A stretch of 64,000 nucleotides of DNA, from positions 372,001-436,000 of the forward strand of contig CAKOHZ010000001.1 in assembly GCA_934086315.1 (NCBI GenBank), read 5' to 3'. The notes below the pieces were generated by a model. The model did not search any database. It was not told where the DNA came from and was given only the letters and a program-made list of their open reading frames with translations. The position numbers were made by a program, and so were the translations under genes. Every line of letters begins with the position of its first letter. Within the stretch, counting starts at the first letter, position 1. This stretch comes from an uncultured Bacilli bacterium. GTDB taxonomy: Bacteria > Bacillota_I > Bacilli_A > RF39 > UBA660. Positions 36,280-44,783 of this stretch are shown here, in pieces.

Positions 36280-36798
36280 ATGAAAGAAATAATTCATAAT
36301 GATGATAATTTAACCTTAAAAGAGATAATGGAAACAGTAATAAGAATAAAAGTATTACTTATTAATAATGGAAAAATATTTATTGGCAATGCTAATAACG
36401 TATATCAATTTCCAGGTGGACATTTAGAAAGCAATGAAGAATTTAATACTTGCTTAAAACGTGAAGTACTAGAAGAAACAGGCATAGAAATTGATGATAA
36501 TGAAATAGAAAAACCATTTATGAAAGTAAGTATGTTAAACAAAGATTGGCCAGAAGCAGGCAGAAATAGAAACTGTGAAATCTATTATTATGCAGTTAAT
36601 ACTAATAAGAGACCTGATTTGTCCAAAACAAACTATACTGAAAATGAAAAGAAAAATGACTTCAAGATTGAAGAATTTGATTTAAAAGAAGCAGTAGACA
36701 AAATCAAAGAAAATATTCCTAATAATGAAATGAATAAAGTTATATCACCAGATATGATTAGTGCATTAGAAGAATATTTAAGGCAATTAGAGGACTAA
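36280..36798 (+). CDS. NUDIX hydrolase
   Basis: 172 residues after GGAGG. The Nudix box is intact: GGHLESNEEF followed by REVLEETGIEI (GX5EX7REUXEEXGU). Such enzymes hydrolyse nucleoside diphosphates linked to another group, cleansing the cytoplasm of damaged or signalling nucleotides. The C-terminal half is charged and not informative about substrate. The next gene starts one base after its stop and is co-transcribed. Confidence 0.88.
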   Translation: MKEIIHNDDNLTLKEIMETVIRIKVLLINNGKIFIGNANNVYQFPGGHLESNEEFNTCLKREVLEETGIEIDDNEIEKPFMKVSMLNKDWPEAGRNRNCEIYYYAVNTNKRPDLSKTNYTENEKKNDFKIEEFDLKEAVDKIKENIPNNEMNKVISPDMISALEEYLRQLED

Positions 36799-36799
36799 A

Positions 36800-37186
36800 A
36801 TGGAAGACTATTCACCTGAAGAATTACAAAACATAAAAGATAAAATTGTTATGATAGTTGAAGATGATGAAACATTATATGATGATATATCTTCTTATGC
36901 GGAAGTTATACCCTTAAGATTTTCATATGATTTATCTAAGTTTAGTGATGAATATATTGAAAAGACAAAAACATTATTTGCATACTATTATACTATGGAT
37001 AATTTTTATAATAATGAGATTCTGAGACTAAAAAAACATTTTAAACATTTTATGAGATATCCAAAGTGTCTATACATAAATAAGAATAATCCTAATTATG
37101 AATTAATTAGTAAAGTATGTAATGACTTGGATATAGAATGTATCACAAATAAAGAATTATTTATTTCAAAAGTGAAAAGGAGTTAA
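36800..37186 (+). CDS. Hypothetical protein in the NUDIX-YbaK operon
   Basis: 128 residues, starting immediately after the NUDIX stop codon. The sequence is a soluble alpha/beta-like protein (IVMIVEDDETLYDDI, KCLYINKNNPNYELISKV) with no recognised motif. Overlapping or near-overlapping ends on both sides show it is the middle gene of a three-gene operon with NUDIX and YbaK-like genes. Confidence 0.65.
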   Translation: MEDYSPEELQNIKDKIVMIVEDDETLYDDISSYAEVIPLRFSYDLSKFSDEYIEKTKTLFAYYYTMDNFYNNEILRLKKHFKHFMRYPKCLYINKNNPNYELISKVCNDLDIECITNKELFISKVKRS

Positions 37187-37191
37187 AATAT

Positions 37192-37683
37192 ATGTACACA
37201 AGTAAAGAAGAAGTATATAAATATTTAGATAGTTTAAATATTAAATATAAAAAAGTAGAACACAAAGCAGTATTTACTATGGAAGAAATGTCAAAGCTTA
37301 ATCTTGAAGATGATAATGAAGTAGTTAAGAATTTATTTATAAGAGATGATAAAAAGCAAAATTATTATTTAATACTAGTTAAAGGTGACAAAAGAGTTAA
37401 CTTAAAAGAGTTAAGAAATACTTTAGGACTTAGACCTTTAACATTCGCAAGTGAAGAAGATTTAGAAAAGTATTTAGGTCTTAAAAAAGGTTCAGTAACA
37501 GTTCTTGGTATACTTAACGATATTGAACATAAAGTAAAAGTATTAATAGATGAAGATATAAGAAATTTTAAAGAAATAGGTGCTCATCCTAATGAAAATA
37601 CTGCATCTATTTGGTTAAAATTAGAAGACATAGAAAAGATATTAAAACTTAATAATGTAAATTATAGTTTTATAAATTTATAG
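37192..37683 (+). CDS. YbaK/aminoacyl-tRNA deacylase domain protein (ProX/PrdX-like)
   Basis: 163 residues after AAAAGGAG. Features of the YbaK/ProXp fold: KYKKVEHKAVFTMEEM near the start, KNLFIRDDKKQNYYLILV, the lysine in VKGDKRVNLKELR, and GLKKGSVTVLGILND. These stand-alone editing enzymes remove wrongly attached amino acids from tRNA, commonly Ala-tRNA(Pro). The length is that of PrdX-like members. It ends the NUDIX operon and is closed by a terminator. Confidence 0.88.
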   Translation: MYTSKEEVYKYLDSLNIKYKKVEHKAVFTMEEMSKLNLEDDNEVVKNLFIRDDKKQNYYLILVKGDKRVNLKELRNTLGLRPLTFASEEDLEKYLGLKKGSVTVLGILNDIEHKVKVLIDEDIRNFKEIGAHPNENTASIWLKLEDIEKILKLNNVNYSFINL

Positions 37684-37704
37684 TCAATATAATTGACTTT
37701 TTCT
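37682..37704 (+). terminator. Terminator of the NUDIX-YbaK operon
   Basis: AGTCAA-TATAA-TTGACT followed by TTTTC. Confidence 0.6.
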
Positions 37705-37705
37705 A

Positions 37706-37734
37706 TTGACATAAAATATATATAATAGTATTAT
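37706..37734 (+). promoter_or_regulatory. Promoter of the GntR-ABC operon
   Basis: TTGACA (37706-37711), 17-base spacer, TATTAT (37729-37734). The -10 box touches the operator palindrome that follows. Confidence 0.65.
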
Positions 37735-37756
37735 TGTATTATGCAAGTAATACAAT
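37733..37756. promoter_or_regulatory. GntR (YtrA-type) operator
   Basis: Perfect inverted repeat ATTGTATTA-TGCAAG-TAATACAAT spanning the end of the -10 box and the transcription start, 14 bp before the start codon. It fits autorepression by the YtrA-like regulator encoded next. Confidence 0.7.
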
Positions 37757-37769
37757 GAAAGGAGCACAC

Positions 37770-38132
37770 ATGAGTTATACATTTGATAACAATATACCAA
37801 TCTATATCCAATTAGTAGATATCATTAAAACAGATATAGTATCAGGTAAATTAAGTGTAGGAAGTAGATTACCTTCTGTAAGAGAGCTAGCATTTTACTA
37901 CAAAGTTAATCCAAACACTATGCAAAAAGCTTTAGTAGAACTGGAAAGTGAAAAACTAATTTATACTGAAAGAACAAATGGTAAATATGTAACTAGTGAT
38001 TCAAAAGTAATAAATAAAGCTAAAGAAAAACTAGCTAAAGAAAAAGTAAATGAATATTTAAGTTCTATGAATAGTATAGGTATAACTTATGAAGAATCAA
38101 TTAAGTACTTGCAAGAATTAGGAGGAAAATAA
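37770..38132 (+). CDS. GntR family transcriptional regulator, YtrA subfamily
   Basis: 120 residues from ATG 37770 after AAAGGAG; an in-frame ATG at 37734 lies inside the operator and has no ribosome-binding site. The winged helix domain reads NIPIYIQLVDIIKTDIVSGK followed by LPSVRELAFYYKVNPNTMQK, typical of GntR; the short C-terminus of about 40 residues marks the YtrA group, which controls ABC transporters. The two downstream genes encode an ABC ATPase and a permease, and the 9-bp inverted repeat at its promoter is the likely binding site. The inducer is unknown, often cell-wall antibiotics in this group. Confidence 0.9.
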   Translation: MSYTFDNNIPIYIQLVDIIKTDIVSGKLSVGSRLPSVRELAFYYKVNPNTMQKALVELESEKLIYTERTNGKYVTSDSKVINKAKEKLAKEKVNEYLSSMNSIGITYEESIKYLQELGGK

Positions 38133-38133
38133 T

Positions 38134-38832
38134 ATGGAACTTTTAGAGTGTAAGAACCTATCAAAAAGCTTTAATAACAAAAAGATTCTAAAAGATATAA
38201 ACCTAATAATACCTAGAGGTAAAATAGTTGGTCTTCTAGGCAAAAATGGGCAAGGAAAAACAACACTAATAAAACTTATTAATGATTTACTTACTCCAAC
38301 TAGTGGTGAAATACTTATAGAAGGTAAACATCCAGGAATAGAATCAAAGAAAATAATTTCATATCTACCAGAAAGAACATACTTAGATAAAGAAATGAAA
38401 GTAAAAGATACATTAAATTACTTTAATGAATTTTATGACAATTTTGATATTAACAAAGCAAAAAAACTTCTTAAAGATTTAGATCTTGATATAAATTCAA
38501 AGATATCTAAAATGTCTAAAGGTATGCAAGAAAAACTACAACTTATACTTGTTATGAGTAGAGAAGCCGATCTTTATATTTTAGATGAACCATTAGGTGG
38601 AATAGACCCGGCAACTAGAGATTATATATTAGACACAATACTTTCTAATTTTAAAGAAGGAAGTAGTGTAATAATATCAACACATTTAATCTCTGATATT
38701 GAAAGAATACTAGACGAAGTTATATTTATAGATAAAGGTAAAATAATATTAACGGCTTCTGCAGATGAACTTCGTAAAAAAGAAAAATCATCAATAGATG
38801 AAATCTTTAGGAGGACATTCAAATGCTCTTAA
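38134..38832 (+). CDS. ABC transporter ATP-binding protein
   Basis: 232 residues, one base after the regulator stop. Walker A GKNGQGKTT, signature MSKGMQEKLQ (LSGGQ-like), Walker B LYILDEPLGGID and the H-loop in IISTHLISD are present. It powers the permease encoded by the next gene, whose start overlaps its end. With a YtrA-type repressor in front, the likely job is export or membrane-stress response, for example against cell-wall antibiotics or bacteriocins. Substrate not predictable. Confidence 0.92.
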   Translation: MELLECKNLSKSFNNKKILKDINLIIPRGKIVGLLGKNGQGKTTLIKLINDLLTPTSGEILIEGKHPGIESKKIISYLPERTYLDKEMKVKDTLNYFNEFYDNFDINKAKKLLKDLDLDINSKISKMSKGMQEKLQLILVMSREADLYILDEPLGGIDPATRDYILDTILSNFKEGSSVIISTHLISDIERILDEVIFIDKGKIILTASADELRKKEKSSIDEIFRRTFKCS

Positions 38833-39611
38833 AAGTACTTAAATATGATTTAAAATTTACATATAAAAATTTAATAATATTCTATTCATTATCATTATTC
38901 TTTGCTTTACTTGGAAGAATATGTGGAATATTTGATACTTCAGGTATTATGTTAATACTTTCTAAAATAAATAATGGAATTGCTGTGTCAATGTTAGTAA
39001 GTGTGCTTATAAATAATCTTATGAGAGTCTGGGCAAGATTAGTTCTAAACTTCTATAAAGATGAGTCTTACTTAACACATACATTACCAGTTAAAAAGAG
39101 TACACTTTATTTATCTAAAGTATTATGTGGCTTAATAACGATGTTAACATCAACTATAGTAATAGCTGTATCTTTATTAATATGTTATTACTCAAAAGAG
39201 AATATTGAACTATTAAAAAATAGCTTAAATATAGTAGCAACTCTTTATGAAAGCAGTATAACTAGTTTACTAATTCAAGTATTTACACTTATATTCTTAG
39301 AATTTACATTTGTTTTACTAACAGGTTACATAGGTATAATATTAGGACATAAATCAAATAACAATAAAATGTTAAAAAGTTGTTTATATGGATTCTTAAC
39401 GTATATGGCTTCCTCAGTGATTATACTCTTAGTAATCTATATATCAGGATTATTTAATAGTGACATTATGAATATATTTACAAGCACAACATTCACACTA
39501 AGTGTATTTAAAACTATATTAGTAATTGCTATGCTAACATATTTAGTACTAATAATTATAGAATACATAATCGGTCTTAAGACAATAAATAAAGGCGTAA
39601 ATATTGATTAA
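38823..39611 (+). CDS. ABC-2 type transporter permease
   Basis: 262 residues starting inside the ATPase gene after AGGAGG. About six hydrophobic segments (first at residues 16-35, last near 235-255) separated by short loops, without a conserved catalytic motif. Genes of this kind behind YtrA regulators form two-component ABC exporters. It is the last gene of the GntR operon, and a terminator follows. Confidence 0.82.
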   Translation: MLLKVLKYDLKFTYKNLIIFYSLSLFFALLGRICGIFDTSGIMLILSKINNGIAVSMLVSVLINNLMRVWARLVLNFYKDESYLTHTLPVKKSTLYLSKVLCGLITMLTSTIVIAVSLLICYYSKENIELLKNSLNIVATLYESSITSLLIQVFTLIFLEFTFVLLTGYIGIILGHKSNNNKMLKSCLYGFLTYMASSVIILLVIYISGLFNSDIMNIFTSTTFTLSVFKTILVIAMLTYLVLIIIEYIIGLKTINKGVNID

Positions 39612-39618
39612 TTATATT

Positions 39619-39650
39619 AAAAGTGTTATAATATTAGCACTTTTTTATTT
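39619..39650 (+). terminator. Terminator of the GntR-ABC operon
   Basis: AAAAGTG and CACTTTT arms around an AT-rich centre that adds further pairs, then a run of T. Confidence 0.65.
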
Positions 39651-39668
39651 AGGGGGAAAATAGAAATT

Positions 39669-40415
39669 ATGAAAGAACAAAACGGGGAAGAAACTTTAAC
39701 AACAAAACAGCAAGGAAAGCAAATGCTTGAAGATATTGAAAAAGAAGCTTTCGAAATATATAAAGAAGTTTTAGAAGATAAACAATATCAAGAGTATTAT
39801 TTATTAGAGTTAGCACAAAAAAATGAATATTTAAAATCACGAATAGAGAATGCACTCGATATTATTAATAAAAGCTTATTTGAAGAAGTAAAAAAAGATA
39901 AGAAAAAGAAAAAATTAATTATGTTACTAGGTATTTTTAGTATCATGTCATCAATATTTTTACCAGCACAAATAGCTTTAATTGTAACATTAATATATGG
40001 TATAACAGCATATAAAGATATAAAAATGAGATTAGAAAAAAGAAAAGATAATGCTGATCTAAAAGAAATGTTAAATATTTTTCAAAAAGTTAAAGATATA
40101 ATGACAAATATAGAAAACAACCAAACATTTATTACTAAAAAAATAAAAGATGCTAGCAAACAAAGAATTGAAACAGCAAAAACAGAACCATTAAAAGTAA
40201 ATAGAATATTAGCTGCTAACTTGTTAATACAAGATTATTTAACTTATGGAAGATTACCAGAAAATATAGATGAAGATGTTAAAAATACTGCAATTAATAT
40301 GTTAAGACAAGATTTAAATTCAAATGAAACAAATTTAGAAGTTTTATTAGAAGAAACAAAAAAACAAGTATCACTAGATACGTTAGTTAGAAAAATGGAA
40401 TTTGATGAGAAATAA
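39669..40415 (+). CDS. Hypothetical membrane protein with coiled-coil ends
   Basis: 248 residues after AGGGGG. A lysine-rich, helical N-terminus (KQQGKQMLEDIEKEAFEIYK) precedes two close hydrophobic segments (about residues 83-99 and 101-117), followed by a long helical tail. This hairpin-in-membrane layout places both ends in the cytosol. No family is recognised. It is probably a single gene; a terminator with GATGAGAA/TTCTCATC arms overlaps its end. Confidence 0.65.
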   Translation: MKEQNGEETLTTKQQGKQMLEDIEKEAFEIYKEVLEDKQYQEYYLLELAQKNEYLKSRIENALDIINKSLFEEVKKDKKKKKLIMLLGIFSIMSSIFLPAQIALIVTLIYGITAYKDIKMRLEKRKDNADLKEMLNIFQKVKDIMTNIENNQTFITKKIKDASKQRIETAKTEPLKVNRILAANLLIQDYLTYGRLPENIDEDVKNTAINMLRQDLNSNETNLEVLLEETKKQVSLDTLVRKMEFDEK

Positions 40416-40432
40416 TTCTCATCTTTTATTTT
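40404..40432 (+). terminator. Rho-independent terminator
   Basis: GATGAGAA-ATAA-TTCTCATC followed by TTTTATTTTT, overlapping the stop codon. Confidence 0.75.
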
Positions 40433-40460
40433 TGTATGATACAATTATTATGGTGATGAT

Positions 40461-42251
40461 ATGAGTATCAAAGAAAAAATAGAACAAACTTTTTCTGAAA
40501 AATTCTATGAAATAAATGACATGAATAAAATAATTGAATTTATAAAAAAATGTAAAGATAAATTAATTCTTAATAAAAGCGGTTTAAAATCACAAGATGT
40601 AACATCTTACACTACAGAAGGAAAAGAACCAGATTTAGAAGTAAAATGTAATGGAAATGAAATAAACTATGCGTATGATTTTGATAGATTTAAAGAAGTA
40701 ATTATTAATAATATAAATCCTAGTATAAAAGAATTATCACTTCCAACTTCTTTTTTAACAGACAATATTTCATTTCTAGAAAACTTAAAATCATTATCAA
40801 AGCTTACAATTAGTGATGGTTACTTTTTAACGCCAGAACAATTAGATTTTGTAGAAAAACATACCTCTATAAAAGAAATAGATTTTATGACACCATATAT
40901 ATCTAATGAAGACTATGAAAATTTAGTACTTATAGATAAAGATGGAAAACTTTTGGGATACAATAAAGATATAATATTAAGAGAAATAGAAAAACAAGAA
41001 AAAAGCGTTTTACTAGATATAGTTTCTCCTAGTTCAGATAAAATAACAGTTGAAGCAAGACAAGTAACATTAGCTGATTTGGATAAAATGTTTAATTTAA
41101 TAGGCGAAGATTTAACTAAAAAGAATAGAAGAATAGAAATAAAATGTAATAAGCAAAAGTATGTATTTAACATAATAGATGGAATAGTTAATATGGATAT
41201 AGAAGATCCAAATATGAATATAGCTAGTGACTTAAATAATTTCTTTAGCAAAAAAGGTATTAAAACAAATGGAGTATATGTAAAAATTGTACATGGTTAT
41301 GCAGATAAAGATTTAGAACCTCTAGATAAACTAAATGAAGAAGTAGAAGTAAGAATAAGATACAATACAGGAGAAACATCCTCATATGATGATTTTAAAG
41401 GTTTAAGTGAAACGATGAAATGGTATAGGCAAATTATAAAAGACTATCCATTATCTCCAATAGAAAAACTTACTTTCGCATACGATATATTAAAAACTTT
41501 AGAATATAGTGAAACAGAAGATACAAGAGAGTCAAGAGCACCTTTTAAAATAGTAAAAACAGGTCACATAGTTTGTGTTGGATACACAGCAATGCTTCAA
41601 GAAATATTCGACGAATTAGATGAAAATATAAAAATAGGGGACTTTTCATTAACATGTTATGATAGAGACAATAAGACAGTTCTTGGACTGCATAATAGAG
41701 CCATAGCTATTGTAGATGATGAAAAATACGGAATTCATGGAGCATATGCATTAGATCCAACATGGGATAGTTATAAAGAAAATGGTCAAGAAAAAATAGA
41801 TAGTGAATACACAGCATTAGATTCATATGATTACTTTATGGTACCATTTAAAGAATATAAAAATACATTTAAGCACGATTCAGATATAAACTTTTTTACG
41901 GGTGATATATCATATCTAAATAGTAATTTAAATGACGCTAATATAGATAAAGCAATAACTACAATTGATAGACAAAATGAACAAAAAGAAGATGAACTAT
42001 CTTACTCAAGAAGAGAACCATTACTAAATTATGAAATAAAAGAAATGTTCCCTGAAAAAAGTGAAAAAGAAATAATTGAATCATTTAAATCTAATAAAAT
42101 ACCAAATAACATAATGATGGAAATAATAAGAAATGTACGTTTAGCTGAAGGTTATAGTAAAGAACAAATTGATACTGAGATGGAAAAAGTATCAAGAATA
42201 TATGATAAAACTCATCAAGAAGTAGACCATTTAACAGGCAAAATGTTATAA
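40461..42251 (+). CDS. Large cytosolic protein with transglutaminase-like Cys-His-Asp domain
   Basis: 596 residues after GGTGATGAT, no signal peptide. Residues about 60-150 resemble leucine-rich repeats (SIKELSLPTSFL, LENLKSLSKLTI). A transglutaminase-like core is at about 340-450: GHIVCVGYTAML (C372), LGLHNRAIAIV (H411) and ALDPTWDSYKE (D432), a complete papain-like triad. The C-terminus is charged and helical. Bacterial proteins of this type are predicted proteases or amide-forming enzymes. The fold is well supported by the spacing of the three residues; partner and substrate are unknown. Confidence 0.72.
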   Translation: MSIKEKIEQTFSEKFYEINDMNKIIEFIKKCKDKLILNKSGLKSQDVTSYTTEGKEPDLEVKCNGNEINYAYDFDRFKEVIINNINPSIKELSLPTSFLTDNISFLENLKSLSKLTISDGYFLTPEQLDFVEKHTSIKEIDFMTPYISNEDYENLVLIDKDGKLLGYNKDIILREIEKQEKSVLLDIVSPSSDKITVEARQVTLADLDKMFNLIGEDLTKKNRRIEIKCNKQKYVFNIIDGIVNMDIEDPNMNIASDLNNFFSKKGIKTNGVYVKIVHGYADKDLEPLDKLNEEVEVRIRYNTGETSSYDDFKGLSETMKWYRQIIKDYPLSPIEKLTFAYDILKTLEYSETEDTRESRAPFKIVKTGHIVCVGYTAMLQEIFDELDENIKIGDFSLTCYDRDNKTVLGLHNRAIAIVDDEKYGIHGAYALDPTWDSYKENGQEKIDSEYTALDSYDYFMVPFKEYKNTFKHDSDINFFTGDISYLNSNLNDANIDKAITTIDRQNEQKEDELSYSRREPLLNYEIKEMFPEKSEKEIIESFKSNKIPNNIMMEIIRNVRLAEGYSKEQIDTEMEKVSRIYDKTHQEVDHLTGKML

Positions 42252-42280
42252 AATGTGTTAGAATTATAATAGGTGATGAT

Positions 42281-42640
42281 ATGAAAAACATAGATGAATT
42301 ATTTAATAAATTATCAAAGTCAACATTTAGAAGTAATTTTCATTTACATGAACCGGAAATAAAATATGTAAATGACAAAGGTTTAGATAAGATAAGAGAG
42401 CATGCTTATGATTTTGTTAAAAAAAGATTAAGTCATGCAGTTATACCTAATGATGGAAAACAAACTCCTATGAAAGGACACCCTGTATTTGTAGCTCAAC
42501 ATGCAACGGGGACATGCTGTAGAGGATGCCTTCATAAATGGCATAATATTGAAGAAAAAAGAAAACTAACAAAAGAAGAAATAGATTATGTAGTAAATGT
42601 TATTATGACTTGGATAGAAAGGGATATGAAAAATAAGTGA
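42281..42640 (+). CDS. DUF4186 family protein
   Basis: 119 residues after AGGTGATGAT. Family signature segments FRSNFHLHEPEIKYV, PNDGKQTPMKGHPVF, AQHATGTCCRGCLHKWH and VIMTWIERDM are present. The paired cysteines with histidines (TCCRGCLHKWH) may bind metal. The function of DUF4186 is unknown. The protein has full family length. It is 29 bp after the transglutaminase-like gene and may be co-transcribed. Confidence 0.88.
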   Translation: MKNIDELFNKLSKSTFRSNFHLHEPEIKYVNDKGLDKIREHAYDFVKKRLSHAVIPNDGKQTPMKGHPVFVAQHATGTCCRGCLHKWHNIEEKRKLTKEEIDYVVNVIMTWIERDMKNK

Positions 42641-42713
42641 AAAAACTTGTGTTTTAACAAGAAATAATTTAAAATGAAAAACGGAGGAAGTAAAATGAAA
42701 AAGAAAAATTATT

Positions 42714-43367
42714 ATGTTTCTTGTAACTTTAGGAATTGTTATGTTACCATTAAGTGCAAATGCTGCATTAATTGATGAGTATGAACATAAAAACTTTAAA
42801 GATACTTTAGCTTCTGAAGATATCACTTTAAAAAATACTGATTACAAAGAAACAGACGATCAAGTTACAATTTATATGTTTAGAGGTCAAGGATGTAGTT
42901 TTTGTAGAGCATTCTTAAACTTTTTAAATGATATTTCTGATGAATATGGAAAATATTTTAAATTAGTATCATTTGAGGTATGGGAAAATGCTAATAATGC
43001 AGAATTATTTACAAAGGTTGCAGATGTAGCAGGAGAAGCAGCTGGAGGAGTGCCTTATATTATTATAGGAGAAACAGTGTTCCCAGGATATCTAAGTGAT
43101 TGGAATGAAACAATTAAAACTACAATTAAATCTGAATATGACAAAAAGGATAGAGTAGATATTCTAGAAAAAACTGAAAATGCAGAAGCAGATGCCGTTA
43201 AAGAAGCTAATGCACCAATAACAAAAACAATAATTTGGAACCTAGTATTCGTTTTAGTTGGAACTGCAACTATAATAACTGTAAATACTATTCAAAACAA
43301 AAAAGTTTTAAAAAGTATTGAAGAAGTTAAAAACTTAAAAATCAAAGAAATGAAAAAAACTAAGTAG
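42714..43367 (+). CDS. Thioredoxin-like CxxC protein, membrane anchored, probable 5' frameshift
   Basis: As read from ATG 42714 it has 217 residues: signal-like segment (LVTLGIVMLPLSANA), thioredoxin-like domain with redox motif GCSFCRAF, a cis-proline region GGVPYIIIG, and a C-terminal membrane span (about residues 176-195). ATG 42695 with a perfect GGAGG 7 bases upstream begins ATGAAAAAG but is one base out of frame; removing one A from the A5 run would give M-K-R-K-I-I joined to this frame, a normal signal-peptide start. So the gene is frameshifted, phase-variable, or the base is an error. Likely disulfide exchange outside the membrane. Confidence 0.7.
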   Translation: MFLVTLGIVMLPLSANAALIDEYEHKNFKDTLASEDITLKNTDYKETDDQVTIYMFRGQGCSFCRAFLNFLNDISDEYGKYFKLVSFEVWENANNAELFTKVADVAGEAAGGVPYIIIGETVFPGYLSDWNETIKTTIKSEYDKKDRVDILEKTENAEADAVKEANAPITKTIIWNLVFVLVGTATIITVNTIQNKKVLKSIEEVKNLKIKEMKKTK

Positions 43368-43387
43368 ATTAAATTCTACTTTTTTTG
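43362..43387 (+). terminator. Terminator of the thioredoxin-like gene
   Basis: AAGTAGA / TCTACTT with a 6-base AT-rich loop, followed by TTTTTT; it contains the stop codon. Confidence 0.7.
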
Positions 43388-43399
43388 TATTATATTATT

Positions 43400-44233
43400 A
43401 TGAAAAACATGACAAAAGATATAAGAAATAAATTGATAATGAGTATATTAAGTGACTATTTAAATAATAGTAGTGACTCTATAACAAAAGAAATGATAGA
43501 TAGTTTAAAAGACTATAATTTAAATGTTACTGAAAGAATAGTATTATTGTTATTAGGCTATTATGATATAGAAAATAAAGAATTAACTATAGAATTAAAT
43601 AAGATAATAAAAGAATTAGATAAAGAAAAGTATGAAAATAACGAATATTATAAAAATATAAAATTAGATAATATAAAAGAGAAAAATTGGTCTTTTGAAA
43701 TTAAAAGTTATAAACCATATGAATTATTTGTATATAATGATTTAGAAAATATTGATGGAAAACTATATCCGAAAATTGGATATTTTACTAGTGAATACTT
43801 TTATCCATGCGTTCTTGAAAATAATAGAGAATGGATGCTTATAACACCAAATGAAATAGAAACAATGCAAAGTTCTATTAATGAAGCATATGGTAATGTA
43901 TTAACATATGGCTTAGGCCTAGGTTATTATCAATATATGATATCTAATAAAGACAATGTTAAAAGTATAACTATAGTAGAAAAAGATAAAAAAATAATAG
44001 ATTTATTCACAAAATATATTTTACCTCAATATAAGTTTAAAGATAAAATTAAAATTATTAATGAAGATGCACTTAAATATAAATATGATAATGAATATGA
44101 TTATGTTTTTGTAGATATATGGCATGATCCAAGTGATGGAATAGAACTATACAAAAAAATGAAAAGCATTGAAAAGCCTAATATAAAATATTCTTACTGG
44201 ATAGAAAAAACATTAAAAAACTATTTAGACTAA
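43400..44233 (+). CDS. SAM-dependent methyltransferase-fold protein (spermidine-synthase-like)
   Basis: 277 residues from ATG 43400; a TTG at 43385 is possible. The nucleotide-binding fold is visible in NVLTYGLGLGYY (motif I) followed by ITIVEKDKKIIDLF (acidic residue at strand 2 end), INEDALKY and DYVFVDIWHDPSDG. This order resembles spermidine synthase-like Rossmann domains. The N-terminal 100 residues are helical and unrecognised. No ribosome-binding site is seen and the T-run of the upstream terminator is adjacent, so the message may be leaderless. Reaction unknown. Confidence 0.65.
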   Translation: MKNMTKDIRNKLIMSILSDYLNNSSDSITKEMIDSLKDYNLNVTERIVLLLLGYYDIENKELTIELNKIIKELDKEKYENNEYYKNIKLDNIKEKNWSFEIKSYKPYELFVYNDLENIDGKLYPKIGYFTSEYFYPCVLENNREWMLITPNEIETMQSSINEAYGNVLTYGLGLGYYQYMISNKDNVKSITIVEKDKKIIDLFTKYILPQYKFKDKIKIINEDALKYKYDNEYDYVFVDIWHDPSDGIELYKKMKSIEKPNIKYSYWIEKTLKNYLD

Positions 44234-44256
44234 ATACCATTAATTGGTATTTTTCT
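44232..44256 (+). terminator. Rho-independent terminator
   Basis: AAATACCA-TTAAT-TGGTATTT followed by TTC; it overlaps the stop codon of the methyltransferase-like gene. Confidence 0.65.
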
Positions 44257-44292
44257 TTTGATAGAAATGCACACAATATTAATGGTGATTAC

Positions 44293-44685
44293 ATGAAAAA
44301 AATAATATTAGAAACTTTAATATTTATATCTTTATTTTTAGTTTTTAATATTAATGATATAGATTCAAATAGCGATAAAATTCTATATTATGATTCTAGT
44401 GATATACATGTAGAAGATACATTTAAAGTTTATCTAAAAGATACAAATTCAGTGAACTTAAATGAATCATTAAAAATATTAAATATAGATGTAATAAATT
44501 ATATAATTGATGATAAAAAATATTATGCTAAAGATATGGAAGATTTAATTGAAAAATTCACGAAAGGTAAAAATTTAGAAGAAAAATTATATTATAAGAC
44601 AAATGGTATAAAAGTTGATGCAATTACAATTTATTGTGAAGTCAATGAGTTAATGAAATTTGAAAATCTTATAAAAACATATTAA
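44293..44685 (+). CDS. Small exported or membrane-anchored hypothetical protein
   Basis: 130 residues after GGTGATTAC. The N-terminus is a signal anchor (IILETLIFISLFLVF). The rest is acidic and soluble (DSSDIHVEDTFKVYL, YYAKDMEDLIEKF) and resembles no family I know. A single cysteine occurs near the end (TIYCEVNEL). It stands alone between a terminator and the 98-bp leader of the next surface protein. Confidence 0.6.
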   Translation: MKKIILETLIFISLFLVFNINDIDSNSDKILYYDSSDIHVEDTFKVYLKDTNSVNLNESLKILNIDVINYIIDDKKYYAKDMEDLIEKFTKGKNLEEKLYYKTNGIKVDAITIYCEVNELMKFENLIKTY

Positions 44686-44783
44686 GTTTTAATGTAAAAT
44701 AAAGTATCTAAAGTTTAATTTTTAATCTATGAAATTGATTTTTTAAATTCAATATGATAACATTTTATTAGAATAGGTGAGTT

